Of a stretch of DNA of 64,000 bases, positions 51,504-60,376 are shown in pieces. Both the position numbers and the translations under genes were made by a program. Below the pieces are notes generated by a model. The model worked only from the letters and a program-made list of their open reading frames with translations. It was not told the DNA's origin and made no database searches. Source of the stretch: Streptomyces achromogenes (lineage in GTDB: Bacteria > Actinomycetota > Actinomycetes > Streptomycetales > Streptomycetaceae); assembly GCF_030816715.1 (NCBI RefSeq), contig NZ_JAUSYH010000001.1, forward strand, positions 8,680,001 to 8,744,000, in the 5' to 3' direction. How positions within the stretch are numbered: the stretch's first letter is position 1; every line of letters starts with the position of its first letter.

Positions 51504-53612
51504 ATGGCATCTGAGGAAGAGTTGTTCGCGTCGGTTGACGCTCTGTTGAACGAGGAGCCGCATCTGCCGCCTCCGGCGGAGCGTGCCCGGCTGCGTGAGG
51601 CCGCCGGCATCACCCAGGCCCGCCTCGCCACGGCGTTGAAGACGACGACCCAGTCGGTGAAGAACTGGGAGAACGGCCGCAGCGAGCCGAAATCGCCGCG
51701 CCTGGACGCCTACCAACGGCTGCTGAACGGGTGGGCGGCGAAGTACCCAGCCCCCGGTAACGCCCCGGCAGCCTCCGTCGCGGCGATGGCGCCCGCGGCG
51801 TCTGGCGAGCCTGCCGCGTCCACGGGGGAAACAGCAGATGTCCCGCATGCTCCCGCCGTTGCAGCCGCGACGCCGGCGCGGCCCGCTGACCGGCCGGCCG
51901 CGGCATCGCGGCGTCCGGCCCCGAGGAAGGCGGTGCAGTCCGCGGCCGACCCGCGCTTTCCGCACGGGCCGCTCGCCGTGCTGGACGGTGACGGCTCCGC
52001 CTACGGCACGGGCGGCATCGTGCTGGACTGCCCCGCGACCACGGTGGTGGAGCTGGTGGAGTGGACGCTGCACGAGTCCGGCCTCGGCGCGCCGAAACTG
52101 AACCGCCACGGCAAGGACTCCGACCCCCTGATCGTGCTCACCGCCGCGGCCGCCGTGAAGCTCGGCCTCCCCGAGCGCCTGGAAGGCCACGAACAGCGCC
52201 GATCCCTGCGCCTGCCGGAGGACCACCCGGTGGTCAAGCAAGTGGTGAAGGCGAAGTGGAGGCTCACCCAGCGCGGGTTCGGGCCGTGGGCAAGGATCTA
52301 CCGCAAGGCCCAGGGGCGCGAGCGGCAGTGTGTGCAGCTCGCCATCCTGTCCTGGGACGCCCTCGACGAGCGGGCGTGGCCCGGCGTGACGGAGATGGAA
52401 CCGGCCGACATCGCCCGCGTCCTGGGCGTCTACGCCACCCGCGTCATCACCCCACGAGGGTCCACGGCCGTCTCCGGGCTGGAGCTGATGACGGCGCTGC
52501 GCCCGCCGACGCGCGCCGTACGGGACGAAGCGAGCGGGAACTGGGTTCCCGGCCACAACCCCGGTTCGCTCGGCACGGAGCCGATGGACCCGGCCCCGCC
52601 GGAGGCCACCCCTGAGCACCCCGTCGTCGTGGACTCCGGCTGGAGGGGCGGGTTCCTCAACGAGGAGGCGTACCAGTGGGTTCGGCCGGTGGAGCTCCTC
52701 AGCGACGAGGAGTGCACGCTGCCGTACGCCGTCGGCCTCGACCTCAACACCGCCTTCCTCGCCGCCGCAGCCCGCCTGGTCGTCGGCCTCAGCGCCCCCG
52801 ACCACTTCCGCGCCCCGACGTTCAACCCGAAGATCCCCGGCTCCTGGCTGGTCGACCTCTCCCACATCGAGGTGAACCCGCGCCTGCCCTCGCCGTTCAC
52901 CCCGGACGGCACCCGGCCGACCGGCCCCGCCTGGTACCAGACCCACACCGTCGCCTACGCCCAGGAACTCGGCTACAACGTCACCCCGCTGGAGGCGTAT
53001 CTGCGCCGGGAGACCGGCGCGTACCTCGATCCGTGGCACGACCGCCTCAAGGAGGCCTACGCCGACACTCTCGCCGACCTCGGCGTCACCAAGGAGCTCA
53101 CGGACGTCGAGTTTCTGACCGCCATGGAGCGGTACAAGGATGCCGACCCCGCCATGGCGGCCGTCCTCGCCGCGATCAAGGCCACGGTCAAGGGCGGCAT
53201 CGGCAAGCTGCGCGAGCGCCCCCAGGGCAAGCGCTACAAGGAGGGCGAACGGTGGCCGGCCCTGCAGCGCCCGACGTGGCGCCCCGACATCCGCGCCGCC
53301 GTCATCTCCAAGGCCCGGGTCAACATGCACCGCAAACTCGCCAACATGGCCAGGATGACCGGCCTGTACCCGCTCGCCGTGCTCTCCGACTGCGTCGTCT
53401 ACCCCTCATCGGGTGACAGCCCGCTCGACTTCCTGCCCTACGCCGCCTCCGGCAAGCCCCAGCCCGGCGCCTTCCGCCTCGGGCCCAACCCGGGCCTGGC
53501 CAAGCTGGAAGGCGTCCAGACGATGCTGTGGGCGGTCGACCTGATGGAGAAGGGCTACAACCCGGCCCGGCACATCAAAGGCGGCGACGCCGTCCTCGAC
53601 GAAGGAGAGTAG
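51504..53612 (+). CDS. tap: Telomere-associated protein Tap
   Basis: A 702-aa protein that recruits the terminal protein to the single-stranded telomere overhang during replication of linear Streptomyces replicons. The start MASEEELFASVDALL and the XRE-type helix-turn-helix GITQARLATALKTTTQSVKN (about residues 37-56) match Tap. An Ala/Pro-rich linker leads to the large DNA-binding part (GPLAVLDGDGSAYGTGGIVL, VGLDLNTAFLAAAARL, and KATVKGGIGKLRERPQGKR). ATG at 51504 (AGGGA before it) was chosen; starts at 51471 or 51489 would run into the 12-bp repeats. It is upstream of tpg, the usual order. Confidence 0.92.
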   Translation: MASEEELFASVDALLNEEPHLPPPAERARLREAAGITQARLATALKTTTQSVKNWENGRSEPKSPRLDAYQRLLNGWAAKYPAPGNAPAASVAAMAPAASGEPAASTGETADVPHAPAVAAATPARPADRPAAASRRPAPRKAVQSAADPRFPHGPLAVLDGDGSAYGTGGIVLDCPATTVVELVEWTLHESGLGAPKLNRHGKDSDPLIVLTAAAAVKLGLPERLEGHEQRRSLRLPEDHPVVKQVVKAKWRLTQRGFGPWARIYRKAQGRERQCVQLAILSWDALDERAWPGVTEMEPADIARVLGVYATRVITPRGSTAVSGLELMTALRPPTRAVRDEASGNWVPGHNPGSLGTEPMDPAPPEATPEHPVVVDSGWRGGFLNEEAYQWVRPVELLSDEECTLPYAVGLDLNTAFLAAAARLVVGLSAPDHFRAPTFNPKIPGSWLVDLSHIEVNPRLPSPFTPDGTRPTGPAWYQTHTVAYAQELGYNVTPLEAYLRRETGAYLDPWHDRLKEAYADTLADLGVTKELTDVEFLTAMERYKDADPAMAAVLAAIKATVKGGIGKLRERPQGKRYKEGERWPALQRPTWRPDIRAAVISKARVNMHRKLANMARMTGLYPLAVLSDCVVYPSSGDSPLDFLPYAASGKPQPGAFRLGPNPGLAKLEGVQTMLWAVDLMEKGYNPARHIKGGDAVLDEGE

Positions 53613-53617
53613 GCGGC

Positions 53618-53824
53618 GTGGACACCGGCACCGGCACCGCACCGTCGCTGCAGGCCACAGGCCGACCGCGGACCCGCCCCGGCGTTCAGGAACCAGCAGT
53701 ACGCCACACGCGCCCTGTGCAGCCGGCGCGGCACCCGCACGACCGTCCGCGCCCCACGCACCGGACCCGGTTCCCGGGCCTGGCCGACACGGACAGCAAC
53801 AACCCCACCGCCGAGAAGGGCTGA
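53618..53824 (+). CDS. Small frame between tap and tpg
   Basis: A possible 68-aa protein starting at GTG, 5 nt after the tap stop and ending 3 nt before tpg, rich in Arg, Pro and His. GGAG lies 12 nt before the start. It has no family I know and could simply be spacer that is open because of high GC, but the exact fit between the two genes is notable. Confidence 0.35.
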   Translation: MDTGTGTAPSLQATGRPRTRPGVQEPAVRHTRPVQPARHPHDRPRPTHRTRFPGLADTDSNNPTAEKG

Positions 53825-53827
53825 GCC

Positions 53828-54385
53828 GTGGCAGAGATCGAGGACGCCATCGAGCGCGCCGACCTGGAAGCCTTCACCCGCCAACCGCCCAAGACCCTCC
53901 AGGCCCGTATCAACTTCCTGATCAAGCAGCTCAAGACGACCAAAGCCGTCGCCGCGGAACTCGGAGTCAGCCAGCGCTCGGTGGAGCGCTACCGCAAAGG
54001 CGAACGCAAGCACCCGCCCAAAGCGATCGCGGACCGCATCGAGGCCGCCGTACGGCAACGGTGGCAGCCACAGGTCCGCAAACGCCGACAGAAGCGGGCC
54101 GCCACCACGGGCGGGATCACCGTGGAGACCAGGGCCCGGTTCGGCTACACCGCACCCGTCGGCACCACCGACGACGGAAGGTTCCGACGACTGACCGTCC
54201 ACCTCCCCCCGGCCTACGCACAACGCCTCTTCAACGCCCGCAACGCCGGAGCCGACGACCGACAACTGCGCCAGATCATCGCCGAAGGCCTCAAAGACAT
54301 CTACTTCCAAGACAGCGGAACCCGCGCCACCGGACTCACCGACGTCACCCTCAATGACATCGACTACCTCGACCTCGACTACTGA
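53828..54385 (+). CDS. tpg: Telomere terminal protein Tpg
   Basis: A 185-aa terminal protein that is covalently attached to the 5' ends of linear Streptomyces DNA and primes end patching. The N-terminal helix-turn-helix KAVAAELGVSQRSVERYRKG (about residues 39-58), a basic stretch (RQRWQPQVRKRRQKRA), the GFGYTAPVGTTDDGRFR-type segment (read here as RFGYTAPVGTTDDGRFR) and a C-terminal part ending in an acidic tail (NDIDYLDLDY) all agree with Tpg. It starts at GTG and is in one operon with tap. Confidence 0.93.
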   Translation: MAEIEDAIERADLEAFTRQPPKTLQARINFLIKQLKTTKAVAAELGVSQRSVERYRKGERKHPPKAIADRIEAAVRQRWQPQVRKRRQKRAATTGGITVETRARFGYTAPVGTTDDGRFRRLTVHLPPAYAQRLFNARNAGADDRQLRQIIAEGLKDIYFQDSGTRATGLTDVTLNDIDYLDLDY

Positions 54386-54443
54386 CCCCCGAAGATCGCC
54401 AGCCGTGGGCAGCGACGGTCTCTCGCGGTGGTTTGACGTGCGT

Positions 54444-54995
54444 TTACGGACCCTCTAGCCAATCGGTGTACCAGCTGCGAAAGCCGGGGCTCACCGGTAC
54501 GAAGCCGCCCCAGTCCGGATCGATCTGCCAGACCTGGCCGGCGCGCGGGCCGTTCAGGACCAGCCGGATGAAGATGCCGCATGCCCGTTCGGCCAGCATG
54601 AGCGTGCCCCGGGTCAGCACATCGGCCGGTGCGCCGATCCGGCCGGGCAGGGGTGTGGTGAGAGGGAAAGGCTCGGCGAGTCGGCCCGGCAGTCCGTCTT
54701 CCTCCCACTCGCCGTCCACGGCCCACTCCTCGCCGGCCTCCGGGCGGGGGAGGGCCAACGGCATCAATCCGTGGCAGGGACCGGCGGGGCCGTTGCCCAC
54801 CTCCGCGACGAAGGACCGGTATTCCATCGGCAGATCGATGCCGTGCGATTCCTCGAATGCTCGGATCTCCGCCTCTGGCAACCGAGGTGCCAGTTCGTAC
54901 TGGTGCGTGTGAGCTCCGAAGCGCTTCTGCCCCGGGTCATGAGCTGCCATCGCATGTATCTGTGCGCGTACGCCGTCCTCGTCCCAAGCTTCCAT
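54444..54995 (-). CDS. SMI1/KNR4 (SUKH) family protein
   Basis: A 183-aa SUKH-superfamily protein: LPEAEIRAFEESHGIDLPME, YRSFVAEVGNGPAGPCHGLM, WQIDPDWGGFVPVSPGFRSW and the end YTDWLEGP. SUKH proteins often are immunity proteins to nuclease toxins, but many are general; no toxin gene is adjacent. Start MEAWDEDG was chosen as the domain's first Met; an upstream extension is Arg-rich and spacer-like. Confidence 0.88.
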   Translation of the reverse strand: MEAWDEDGVRAQIHAMAAHDPGQKRFGAHTHQYELAPRLPEAEIRAFEESHGIDLPMEYRSFVAEVGNGPAGPCHGLMPLALPRPEAGEEWAVDGEWEEDGLPGRLAEPFPLTTPLPGRIGAPADVLTRGTLMLAERACGIFIRLVLNGPRAGQVWQIDPDWGGFVPVSPGFRSWYTDWLEGP

Positions 54996-55029
54996 CCGGC
55001 GACGGTAGCGTTGAGGTCTGCGACCCGGT

Positions 55030-55475
55030 ATGCCGCACCCTCGCGCCACGCGTCCCAAAGGGAACCGCACCTACGCTGCACTCGATCGCCGCCGCGGCTT
55101 GCCGGTCGAGAAGACCACGCTGGGGCGACGGTTGCAGCAGCTGCCCGTCCGGCTGGCCGCCCGTCCCTTCTGGGAGACGAGCGCCGGCCGATCGCCTGCG
55201 GCCAGGGTCGGACCCCGGCAGAGGGTCCGGGAGCTGGAGGCAGCCGAAGACCTCCTGACAGATCAGCAGCGGCGGATCCTGGCGTGCATCAGGGTCTGGG
55301 TGGCCGGGCGTGCATCAGGGTCTGGGTGGCCGAGAACGGAGAAGCACCCACGATGCGGGACATCGGCCATGGCGTGTGGCCGTTGAGCACGGGATCCCTC
55401 GCATGCCAACTAGGCAGACTGGAACAGCTCGGTGTCATGCGCCGCGGCAAAGGACGAATCGCCCTGCGCTGGTGG
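55030..55475 (+). pseudogene. LexA-like winged-helix gene broken by a 26-bp duplication
   Basis: The frame MPHPRATRPKGNRTYAALDR runs to LTDQQRRILACIRVWVA, the start of a LexA-type DNA-binding domain. It is then thrown out of frame; the rest, ENGEAPTMRDIGHGV and GSLACQLGRLEQLGVMRRGK, lies in another frame. A 25-bp sequence is repeated with a 26-bp offset exactly at the break, and removing one unit restores the frame. The C-terminal peptidase domain of LexA is absent, as in other short Streptomyces proteins of this type. Non-functional as written. Confidence 0.75.
55282..55332 (+). repeat. 26-bp tandem duplication
   Basis: GCGTGCATCAGGGTCTGGGT plus GGCCG occurs at 55282-55306 and again at 55308-55332. 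Because 26 is not a multiple of three it breaks the LexA-like frame. The identity of the copies suggests a recent slippage event, or a sequencing or assembly artefact. Confidence 0.9.
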
Positions 55476-55548
55476 GTATCTGCGCCTGAGACTCGGGGTT
55501 CCGTACGGTACGCGCACCCGACGGTGCATGGGTGGCGTCTCCTGTGGG

Positions 55549-57021
55549 TCAGTGGCCGGCTGGGCCTTGGCTCGCGTTCCGGGTGTTCGCGGTGGGTGTG
55601 GTGGACGGTGCGGGTGCGGTGGTGGGGGTTTTGGTGTGGTTGCGGAGGAGGAGACAGATGAGGATTCCGATGGTCACTACTGCGATGGGGAGGGCTGTGG
55701 TGGTGTGGAGGGTGGTCAGGAAGGCGGCCGCGTAGGTCTTGCCGGTGGCGAGTTCGGCGGTGAGTCGGTTCTGGAGCAGGGCGCTGACGGTGGCGGCGCC
55801 GATGACGGAGCCGGTCTGGCGGATGGTGTTGTTGATGCCTGACGCGGCGCCTGCGTGGTGGGGTGGGATGTGGCGCATGGTTTCGGCGGTCATGGGGGCG
55901 AGGGTGCAGCCGATGCCGAGGCCGGTGAGGAGGGTGGCGGGGAGAAAGGCCTGCCAGGGTGTCGCGGGGCCGGCGGTGAGTGCGATGGCGACGATGCCGC
56001 AGGCGTAGAGGGTGAGGCCGGTCAGGAGGAGGGGTTTGCCGCCGATGCGGTCGGCGAGGCGTCCTGCGTAGGGGCCGAGGGCCATGGACACCAGGGACGA
56101 GGGGGCGAGGACGAGGCCGGCTTTCATCGCGCTGAGGTGCAGTACGGACTGCAGGTAGAGGTTGAAGGGCAGTACGAGGCCCAGCATGGCGATGGAGATG
56201 AGGCCGACCAGCACGGTCATGACGGTGAAGTTGCGGTCTTGGAAGAGGGCGAAGGGGACGAGGGGTTCGCGGTCCTGGGTGGCGCGCTGGTGCAGCAGAA
56301 AGGCGCCGGCCAGTGCCAGGCCCGCGGCGATCAGGCCCCAGATTCCCGCCCCCCAGTGGTAGCGCTGGCCTTCCTGGAGGCCGAAGGCGAGGCAGAACAG
56401 TGCGGCGGTGGCCAGGAGCACGCCCGTCAGGTCGAAGCGGTGGGTGCGGGCGGGGCGGATGTCGGGGACGAGCGTGAAGGTCAGGGCGAGCGCTGCGATG
56501 CCGAGGGGCACATTCACCAGGAAGATCCAGCGCCAGCCGACGGTGGAGACGAGGACGCCGCCCAGGGTGGGGCCGGCCAGGGTGGCCGCGCCTGCGACCA
56601 TGCCCCAGATCCCCAGCGCCGCGCCGCGTCGGTGGGCGGGGAACACCGACACGATCAGCGTCATCGTCTGGGGGACGAGGAGGGCTGCGCCGACGCCCTG
56701 CACGGCGCGGGCGGCGATCAGTGCCGCTGCGCCGGGGGCGAGTCCGCAGGCGATGCTGGCCAGAGTGAACACGGTCAGGCCTGCGGCGAACAGGGTGCGC
56801 GGGCCGTGCAGGTCGCCCAGTCTGCTCGCGGTGATCAGGGACACCGACAGGGCGAGGGCGTAGCCGCTGACCGTCCACAGGGCCTCATCCAGCGTGGCGC
56901 CGAGGCCGCTGATCATGTCGGGGATCGCGATGTTCACGATCGTCAGATCCAGCAGGGTCATGAAAAACCCGAGTGAGAGCGTCACCAGCACCGCCCAGGG
57001 GTTCGATCGCCACTTGCGCAC
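55549..57021 (-). CDS. MFS drug efflux transporter (DHA2/QacA type)
   Basis: A 490-aa permease with about 14 membrane helices. Motifs: FFMTLLDLTIVNIAIPDM (helix 1, antiporter motif D1-like), SRLGDLHGPRTLFAAGL (motif A), RAVQGVGAALLVPQTM (motif B) and GPTLGGVLVSTVGWRWIFLV (motif C). The C-terminal tail is Thr/Pro-rich. It starts at GTG. Divergent from a MarR gene across an array of ATGCATC sites, so it is probably derepressed by its drug substrate. Confidence 0.92.
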   Translation of the reverse strand: MRKWRSNPWAVLVTLSLGFFMTLLDLTIVNIAIPDMISGLGATLDEALWTVSGYALALSVSLITASRLGDLHGPRTLFAAGLTVFTLASIACGLAPGAAALIAARAVQGVGAALLVPQTMTLIVSVFPAHRRGAALGIWGMVAGAATLAGPTLGGVLVSTVGWRWIFLVNVPLGIAALALTFTLVPDIRPARTHRFDLTGVLLATAALFCLAFGLQEGQRYHWGAGIWGLIAAGLALAGAFLLHQRATQDREPLVPFALFQDRNFTVMTVLVGLISIAMLGLVLPFNLYLQSVLHLSAMKAGLVLAPSSLVSMALGPYAGRLADRIGGKPLLLTGLTLYACGIVAIALTAGPATPWQAFLPATLLTGLGIGCTLAPMTAETMRHIPPHHAGAASGINNTIRQTGSVIGAATVSALLQNRLTAELATGKTYAAAFLTTLHTTTALPIAVVTIGILICLLLRNHTKTPTTAPAPSTTPTANTRNASQGPAGH

Positions 57022-57084
57022 GGCAGTCTCCTTCGTCCGTCGGGGGATGGCGGGCCGGTCTGCCCGGCGTCGCCCCTCACGCTA

Positions 57085-57134
57085 ATGCATCAATAGAGAT
57101 GCATCAATAGAGATGCATCTCTAGGTGATGCATC
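57085..57134. promoter_or_regulatory. Array of four ATGCATC sites between MFS and MarR genes
   Basis: ATGCATC occurs at 57085, 57099, 57113 and 57128. The first two are in exact 14-bp direct repeats (ATGCATCAATAGAG) and the third forms a perfect 16-bp palindrome TAGAGATGCATCTCTA (57108-57123). The array covers the whole space before both start codons and is the likely MarR operator region. Confidence 0.75.
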
Positions 57135-57156
57135 GAGACGGATGTACTGTGCGGGT

Positions 57157-57615
57157 ATGGATGGAGTCGAGCTGTTCCTGTTGGGGCGCACCCTGATGAA
57201 GATCGGGGAAGGCGCCATGCCCGAGCCGGAGGGCGGCATGGCCCGCTACGGCGGTGGCGTACGGTCCGTGCTCATCGTGGTGAGTGACCTTTCCGCCCAC
57301 CCCGACAGTGCCGTCGGCGAGATCGCCGCCCGCACCGGACTCCCGCAGAGCCAGGTCTCCACCGCCGTGGCCCGCCTGAAGGAGGCCGGCGCGGTCGTCA
57401 CCGAGAACGACCCCAACGACCGCCGCCGCCTCCTGGTTCGTCAAGCGCCCCGTCCCTCCGACCGGATGGTCCAGGTCAGGGCGACCACTATCGACGGCGC
57501 TCTCGCCGATGCGCTCGGAGACGAGGACCCTGTGGCGATGAAGGAAGTCACCGACGCGCTCGATACGCTGGCCCGGCATCTGTCGCCGCAGGCGGCGCGG
57601 CGCAGACAGAGCTGA
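57157..57615 (+). CDS. MarR-family transcriptional regulator
   Basis: A 152-aa regulator: MDGVELFLLGRTLMKIGEGA, then the winged helix SAVGEIAARTGLPQSQVSTA and VARLKEAGAVVTENDPNDRR with a final wing RRRLLVRQAP (about residues 60-105). MDGVELF was chosen as the start; an ATG 15 nt earlier is possible, and neither has a clear ribosome site. It is divergent from the MFS pump and very likely represses it through the ATGCATC array. Confidence 0.88.
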   Translation: MDGVELFLLGRTLMKIGEGAMPEPEGGMARYGGGVRSVLIVVSDLSAHPDSAVGEIAARTGLPQSQVSTAVARLKEAGAVVTENDPNDRRRLLVRQAPRPSDRMVQVRATTIDGALADALGDEDPVAMKEVTDALDTLARHLSPQAARRRQS

Positions 57616-57756
57616 CGCGGCTACCCGTCGTGGTCGGCACGCGCGGGGCCCTTGTCAGGAGGCAGGGGAACCTTCGAACGCGCGACTGCGGTGCGAGGTG
57701 GGTGCCGCGACAGCGGGGCCCGGCCGACCGGCGAAGGTCCGGTGTGAGCCCGCCTT

Positions 57757-58395
57757 TCAGCCAGCGCGTGCCGCAGAGACGTTCCGATCTCGCAATACTC
57801 GCCGGGGCGGCAGTGTGAGGGCCTCCGGTCCCGCGAGGGCGTAGAGCACCGTGCCGACCACCGCCAGGCACAGTGCCGTCCAGGTCGCCGCAGGCGTGCC
57901 GGCCGGCAGCAGCATCCAGGTCGCCACCTTCACGGGCACCGTGGTCGCCGGGGGCGGAGCGAGGAACGCGAACGCGAGCCAGGTGAAGGGGAACGCCCAG
58001 GCGTACCGTCCTCCCGCGACCGCCGCACCCAGGGCGGCCAGCCCCGCCAGACCCGCGCAGTCCCGGGCGACGAACTCGGTGGTGGCCAGGTCCTGACCCA
58101 CCGCCTGCACGGTCAGGAGCACGGCGCCGACGATCGCGCCGCCGAGCAGCACGTGCGCCGCTCTGCGGGGAGCCCATCGGATCGCGGCGCTGCGGTCCAG
58201 GTCGAGGTCCTGCCCGCCGAGTCCGGTCGAGAGGGCCATGGCGCCCGCGGTGAGGACGACCGCGGGCAGTTGCGACCCACCGGGCGCGGCACTGCCGTCT
58301 CGAGTGAGCGCCCACACGGCCGCGGCACTGGTCAGCACCGTGGCGAGCGACGCGGGCACCTGGCGCGAGTGCGCGTACAGCGTCAGCCATCTCAC
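57757..58395 (-). CDS. Membrane protein, third gene of the ABC operon
   Basis: A 212-aa hydrophobic protein with about six likely membrane helices (for example ATVLTSAAAVWALTRDG, LPAVVLTAGAMALSTGLGG, FPFTWLAFAFLAPPP and TALCLAVVGTVLYALAG). It starts at GTG overlapping the stop of the upstream gene by 4 nt, so it is translationally coupled. It probably serves the same export system as the two genes before it. No family recognised. Confidence 0.7.
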   Translation of the reverse strand: MRWLTLYAHSRQVPASLATVLTSAAAVWALTRDGSAAPGGSQLPAVVLTAGAMALSTGLGGQDLDLDRSAAIRWAPRRAAHVLLGGAIVGAVLLTVQAVGQDLATTEFVARDCAGLAGLAALGAAVAGGRYAWAFPFTWLAFAFLAPPPATTVPVKVATWMLLPAGTPAATWTALCLAVVGTVLYALAGPEALTLPPRRVLRDRNVSAARAG

Positions 58396-59777
58396 TGGGA
58401 CGGACCGCCTTTGAGTACCTCGAACGCGTCGCCCTCGCAGGAGAGAGCGGCGGCGTGCATCGCGTTGATGCGTGCGAGCTGTTGCGCCCGTGGCAGTGCC
58501 ATGAGCTCCTCCCACACCGGTCGGACCCTGGCGATGACGTCGCGGTTCAACGCCGCCGACCCGGTGCCGGGCAGCGGCTCGAGATCCCCCAGCACCCAGC
58601 CCGCCGCGACGGTCTGCGCGAATTGGTCGCCTCCGAACGTGTTCCAGCCGACGGGACTGCATCCCGGCACCATGCCCTGAGCGATCAGAGCCCGAGTCAC
58701 CTCCTCGCCTTCCGCGGCGGCGAGCATGCCGTCGTCGAAGTCGAAGAGCACGGTCGTGCGGGACCACTGTGGCTTGGCGCCGTCCGGCAGCATGGCGGTG
58801 TTCTCGCGGACCGTCTCCGGTGCCCGTCCGCCCAGCGCGCCGTGCAGCAGGCGCAGCGCCTCCTTTCCGGGGCCCGCCAGGCCGGCGAGTCGGGCCCGCT
58901 GCGCCCTGCTCACGCAGACGGAGCCGTCGCACACCGGCCTCGCGGCGGCCTCGTCGACGACGAACACCCGGCGCGGATCGGCGGGCAGGACGAGCAGGGC
59001 GAGCGCCGCGCCCGCCAGGACGGGCGCCAGCGCGAGCAGCCGGGTGTGCGGTGTCGCGGCGACCAGCAGCGCGAAACCGGTCGACGCCACGCCCAGCATC
59101 CAGATCGTCTGCCCGAGGTGCACGGGGGCGGAGAGCGTCACGAGCGCGTTCGGTACCTTCTCCACGGCGGGCGACAGCAGGACGAGCCGGTTCGGCTCCG
59201 CGCCGGTGGCTCCCGGCGCCGCGGCCGTCTCCGTCCGGGCCAGGACGGCCGTGAAGACGAAGGTGCCCATGGCCAGCGCGGGCGGGGTGAGCACGGACGG
59301 CAGGGCCCGTGCGGCCCCCATCCCCAGCACGGTCGCTGCGACGAGGGCGAGTACGCCCACCAGCGAGATGGGCAGCCACCCCAGGTGGGTGTACCGGGCG
59401 TGGGCGAACACCTGGACCGCGCCCACCAGGATCAGCGACACGAACGCCGCGACCAGGGTGAACGCCGTCGTGCCCGCCAGCGTGGCTGCGCGGTGCCATG
59501 TGGGACGCGGGGTGCTCGTCAGCAGGTCGGAGATCTTCGAGCGGTGGTCGCGCAGGCCCTGCAGTGCTCCGAGTCCTATGGCGAGCGGCCACAGGTAGAA
59601 CAGCGGGGTGCGGGTCCACAGGGCCATGGACGTCCACTGGCCCGTCCACGCCGTGGTGGTCTCCGACCACGGTTCGGAGATCAGGTACAGCAGCGTCGAC
59701 GCCGTCACCAGGGCCACGACGCCGGCCCAGGGGGCCAGGGAGCGCTTCAACTCGGTGCGCAGGACTCGGACGTTCAC
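58392..59777 (-). CDS. ABC transporter permease-like membrane protein
   Basis: A 461-aa protein. The N-terminal half has about six membrane helices (SLAPWAGVVALVTASTLLYL, FYLWPLAIGLGALQGL, ATLAGTTAFTLVAAFVSLIL and others), laid out as in ABC-2-type permeases. The C-terminal 200 residues are soluble and include DFDDGMLAAAEGEEVTRALI and NTFGGDQFAQTVAAGWVLGD, unlike ordinary permeases. It starts at GTG overlapping the ATPase stop codon. No precise substrate can be given. Confidence 0.75.
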   Translation of the reverse strand: MNVRVLRTELKRSLAPWAGVVALVTASTLLYLISEPWSETTTAWTGQWTSMALWTRTPLFYLWPLAIGLGALQGLRDHRSKISDLLTSTPRPTWHRAATLAGTTAFTLVAAFVSLILVGAVQVFAHARYTHLGWLPISLVGVLALVAATVLGMGAARALPSVLTPPALAMGTFVFTAVLARTETAAAPGATGAEPNRLVLLSPAVEKVPNALVTLSAPVHLGQTIWMLGVASTGFALLVAATPHTRLLALAPVLAGAALALLVLPADPRRVFVVDEAAARPVCDGSVCVSRAQRARLAGLAGPGKEALRLLHGALGGRAPETVRENTAMLPDGAKPQWSRTTVLFDFDDGMLAAAEGEEVTRALIAQGMVPGCSPVGWNTFGGDQFAQTVAAGWVLGDLEPLPGTGSAALNRDVIARVRPVWEELMALPRAQQLARINAMHAAALSCEGDAFEVLKGGPSQ

Positions 59778-60376
59778 CAGTTGCCCCTCGCCTGTCCGGG
59801 GTGGAGCAGCAGGGCGGAGTAGCCGCGCTCGAGCGGGCTGTCGCCCACGTGCTCGGGTCCGCCCGCCGCGGCCAGCCGGTCGGGGGTGCCCTGGAAGACC
59901 AGCCGTCCTTCGGCGAAGAGCACCACATCCGTGCAGGCGGCGGCGACGTCCTCCACGAGATGGGTGGAGACCACGACGCAGGTGTCCGTGCCCAGTTGCT
60001 GCAACAGCTCGCGGAACCGCAGCCGTTGAGCCGGGTCGAGGCCGACCGTGGGCTCGTCCAGGAGAAGGATCTCCGGGTCGTTGACGAGGGCCTGGGCGAT
60101 GCCCACCCTGCGGACCATGCCGCCCGACAGGGCCTTCATCCTCTCGTCGGCGCGGTCCGCCAGGCCCACCCTCTCCACGGCGCGCTGTACGGCGGCGGGT
60201 ATGTCCGCCTTGGGGACCTCCTTCAGCCACGCCATGTACTCGACGAACTCACGCGCCGTGAAGCGCTTGTAGTAGCCGAACTCCTGCGGCAGATAGCCGA
60301 TCCGGCGGCGCAGCGCGCGTTGGTCCCCCCGGCCTCCCGCGGCCGGCTCCCCGAGCGTCGGGCGCGCCCGCGTCGA
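59774..60376 (-). pseudogene. ABC transporter ATPase lacking its Walker A end
   Basis: An open frame of 200 codons carries LRRRIGYLPQEFGYYKRFTA (Q-loop), LSGGMVRRVGIAQALVNDPE (signature), ILLLDEPTVGLDP (Walker B) and the H-loop VVVSTHLVEDVA. The first 60 or so residues with Walker A are gone: upstream of RRRIGYLPQ the frame is unlike the family and ends at a stop codon, and the first ATG is at MAWLKEV (60233-60235). Without Walker A it should not hydrolyse ATP. A frameshift in an intact gene is not supported, as no Walker A was found in any frame upstream. Confidence 0.7.

Noticed and set aside
54771..55661. A 296-codon forward frame covering the SMI1 gene and the LexA-like region
   Set aside because: Its first part is antisense to the SMI1 gene and its last part is antisense to the MFS gene. 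Only the middle is the broken LexA-like domain.
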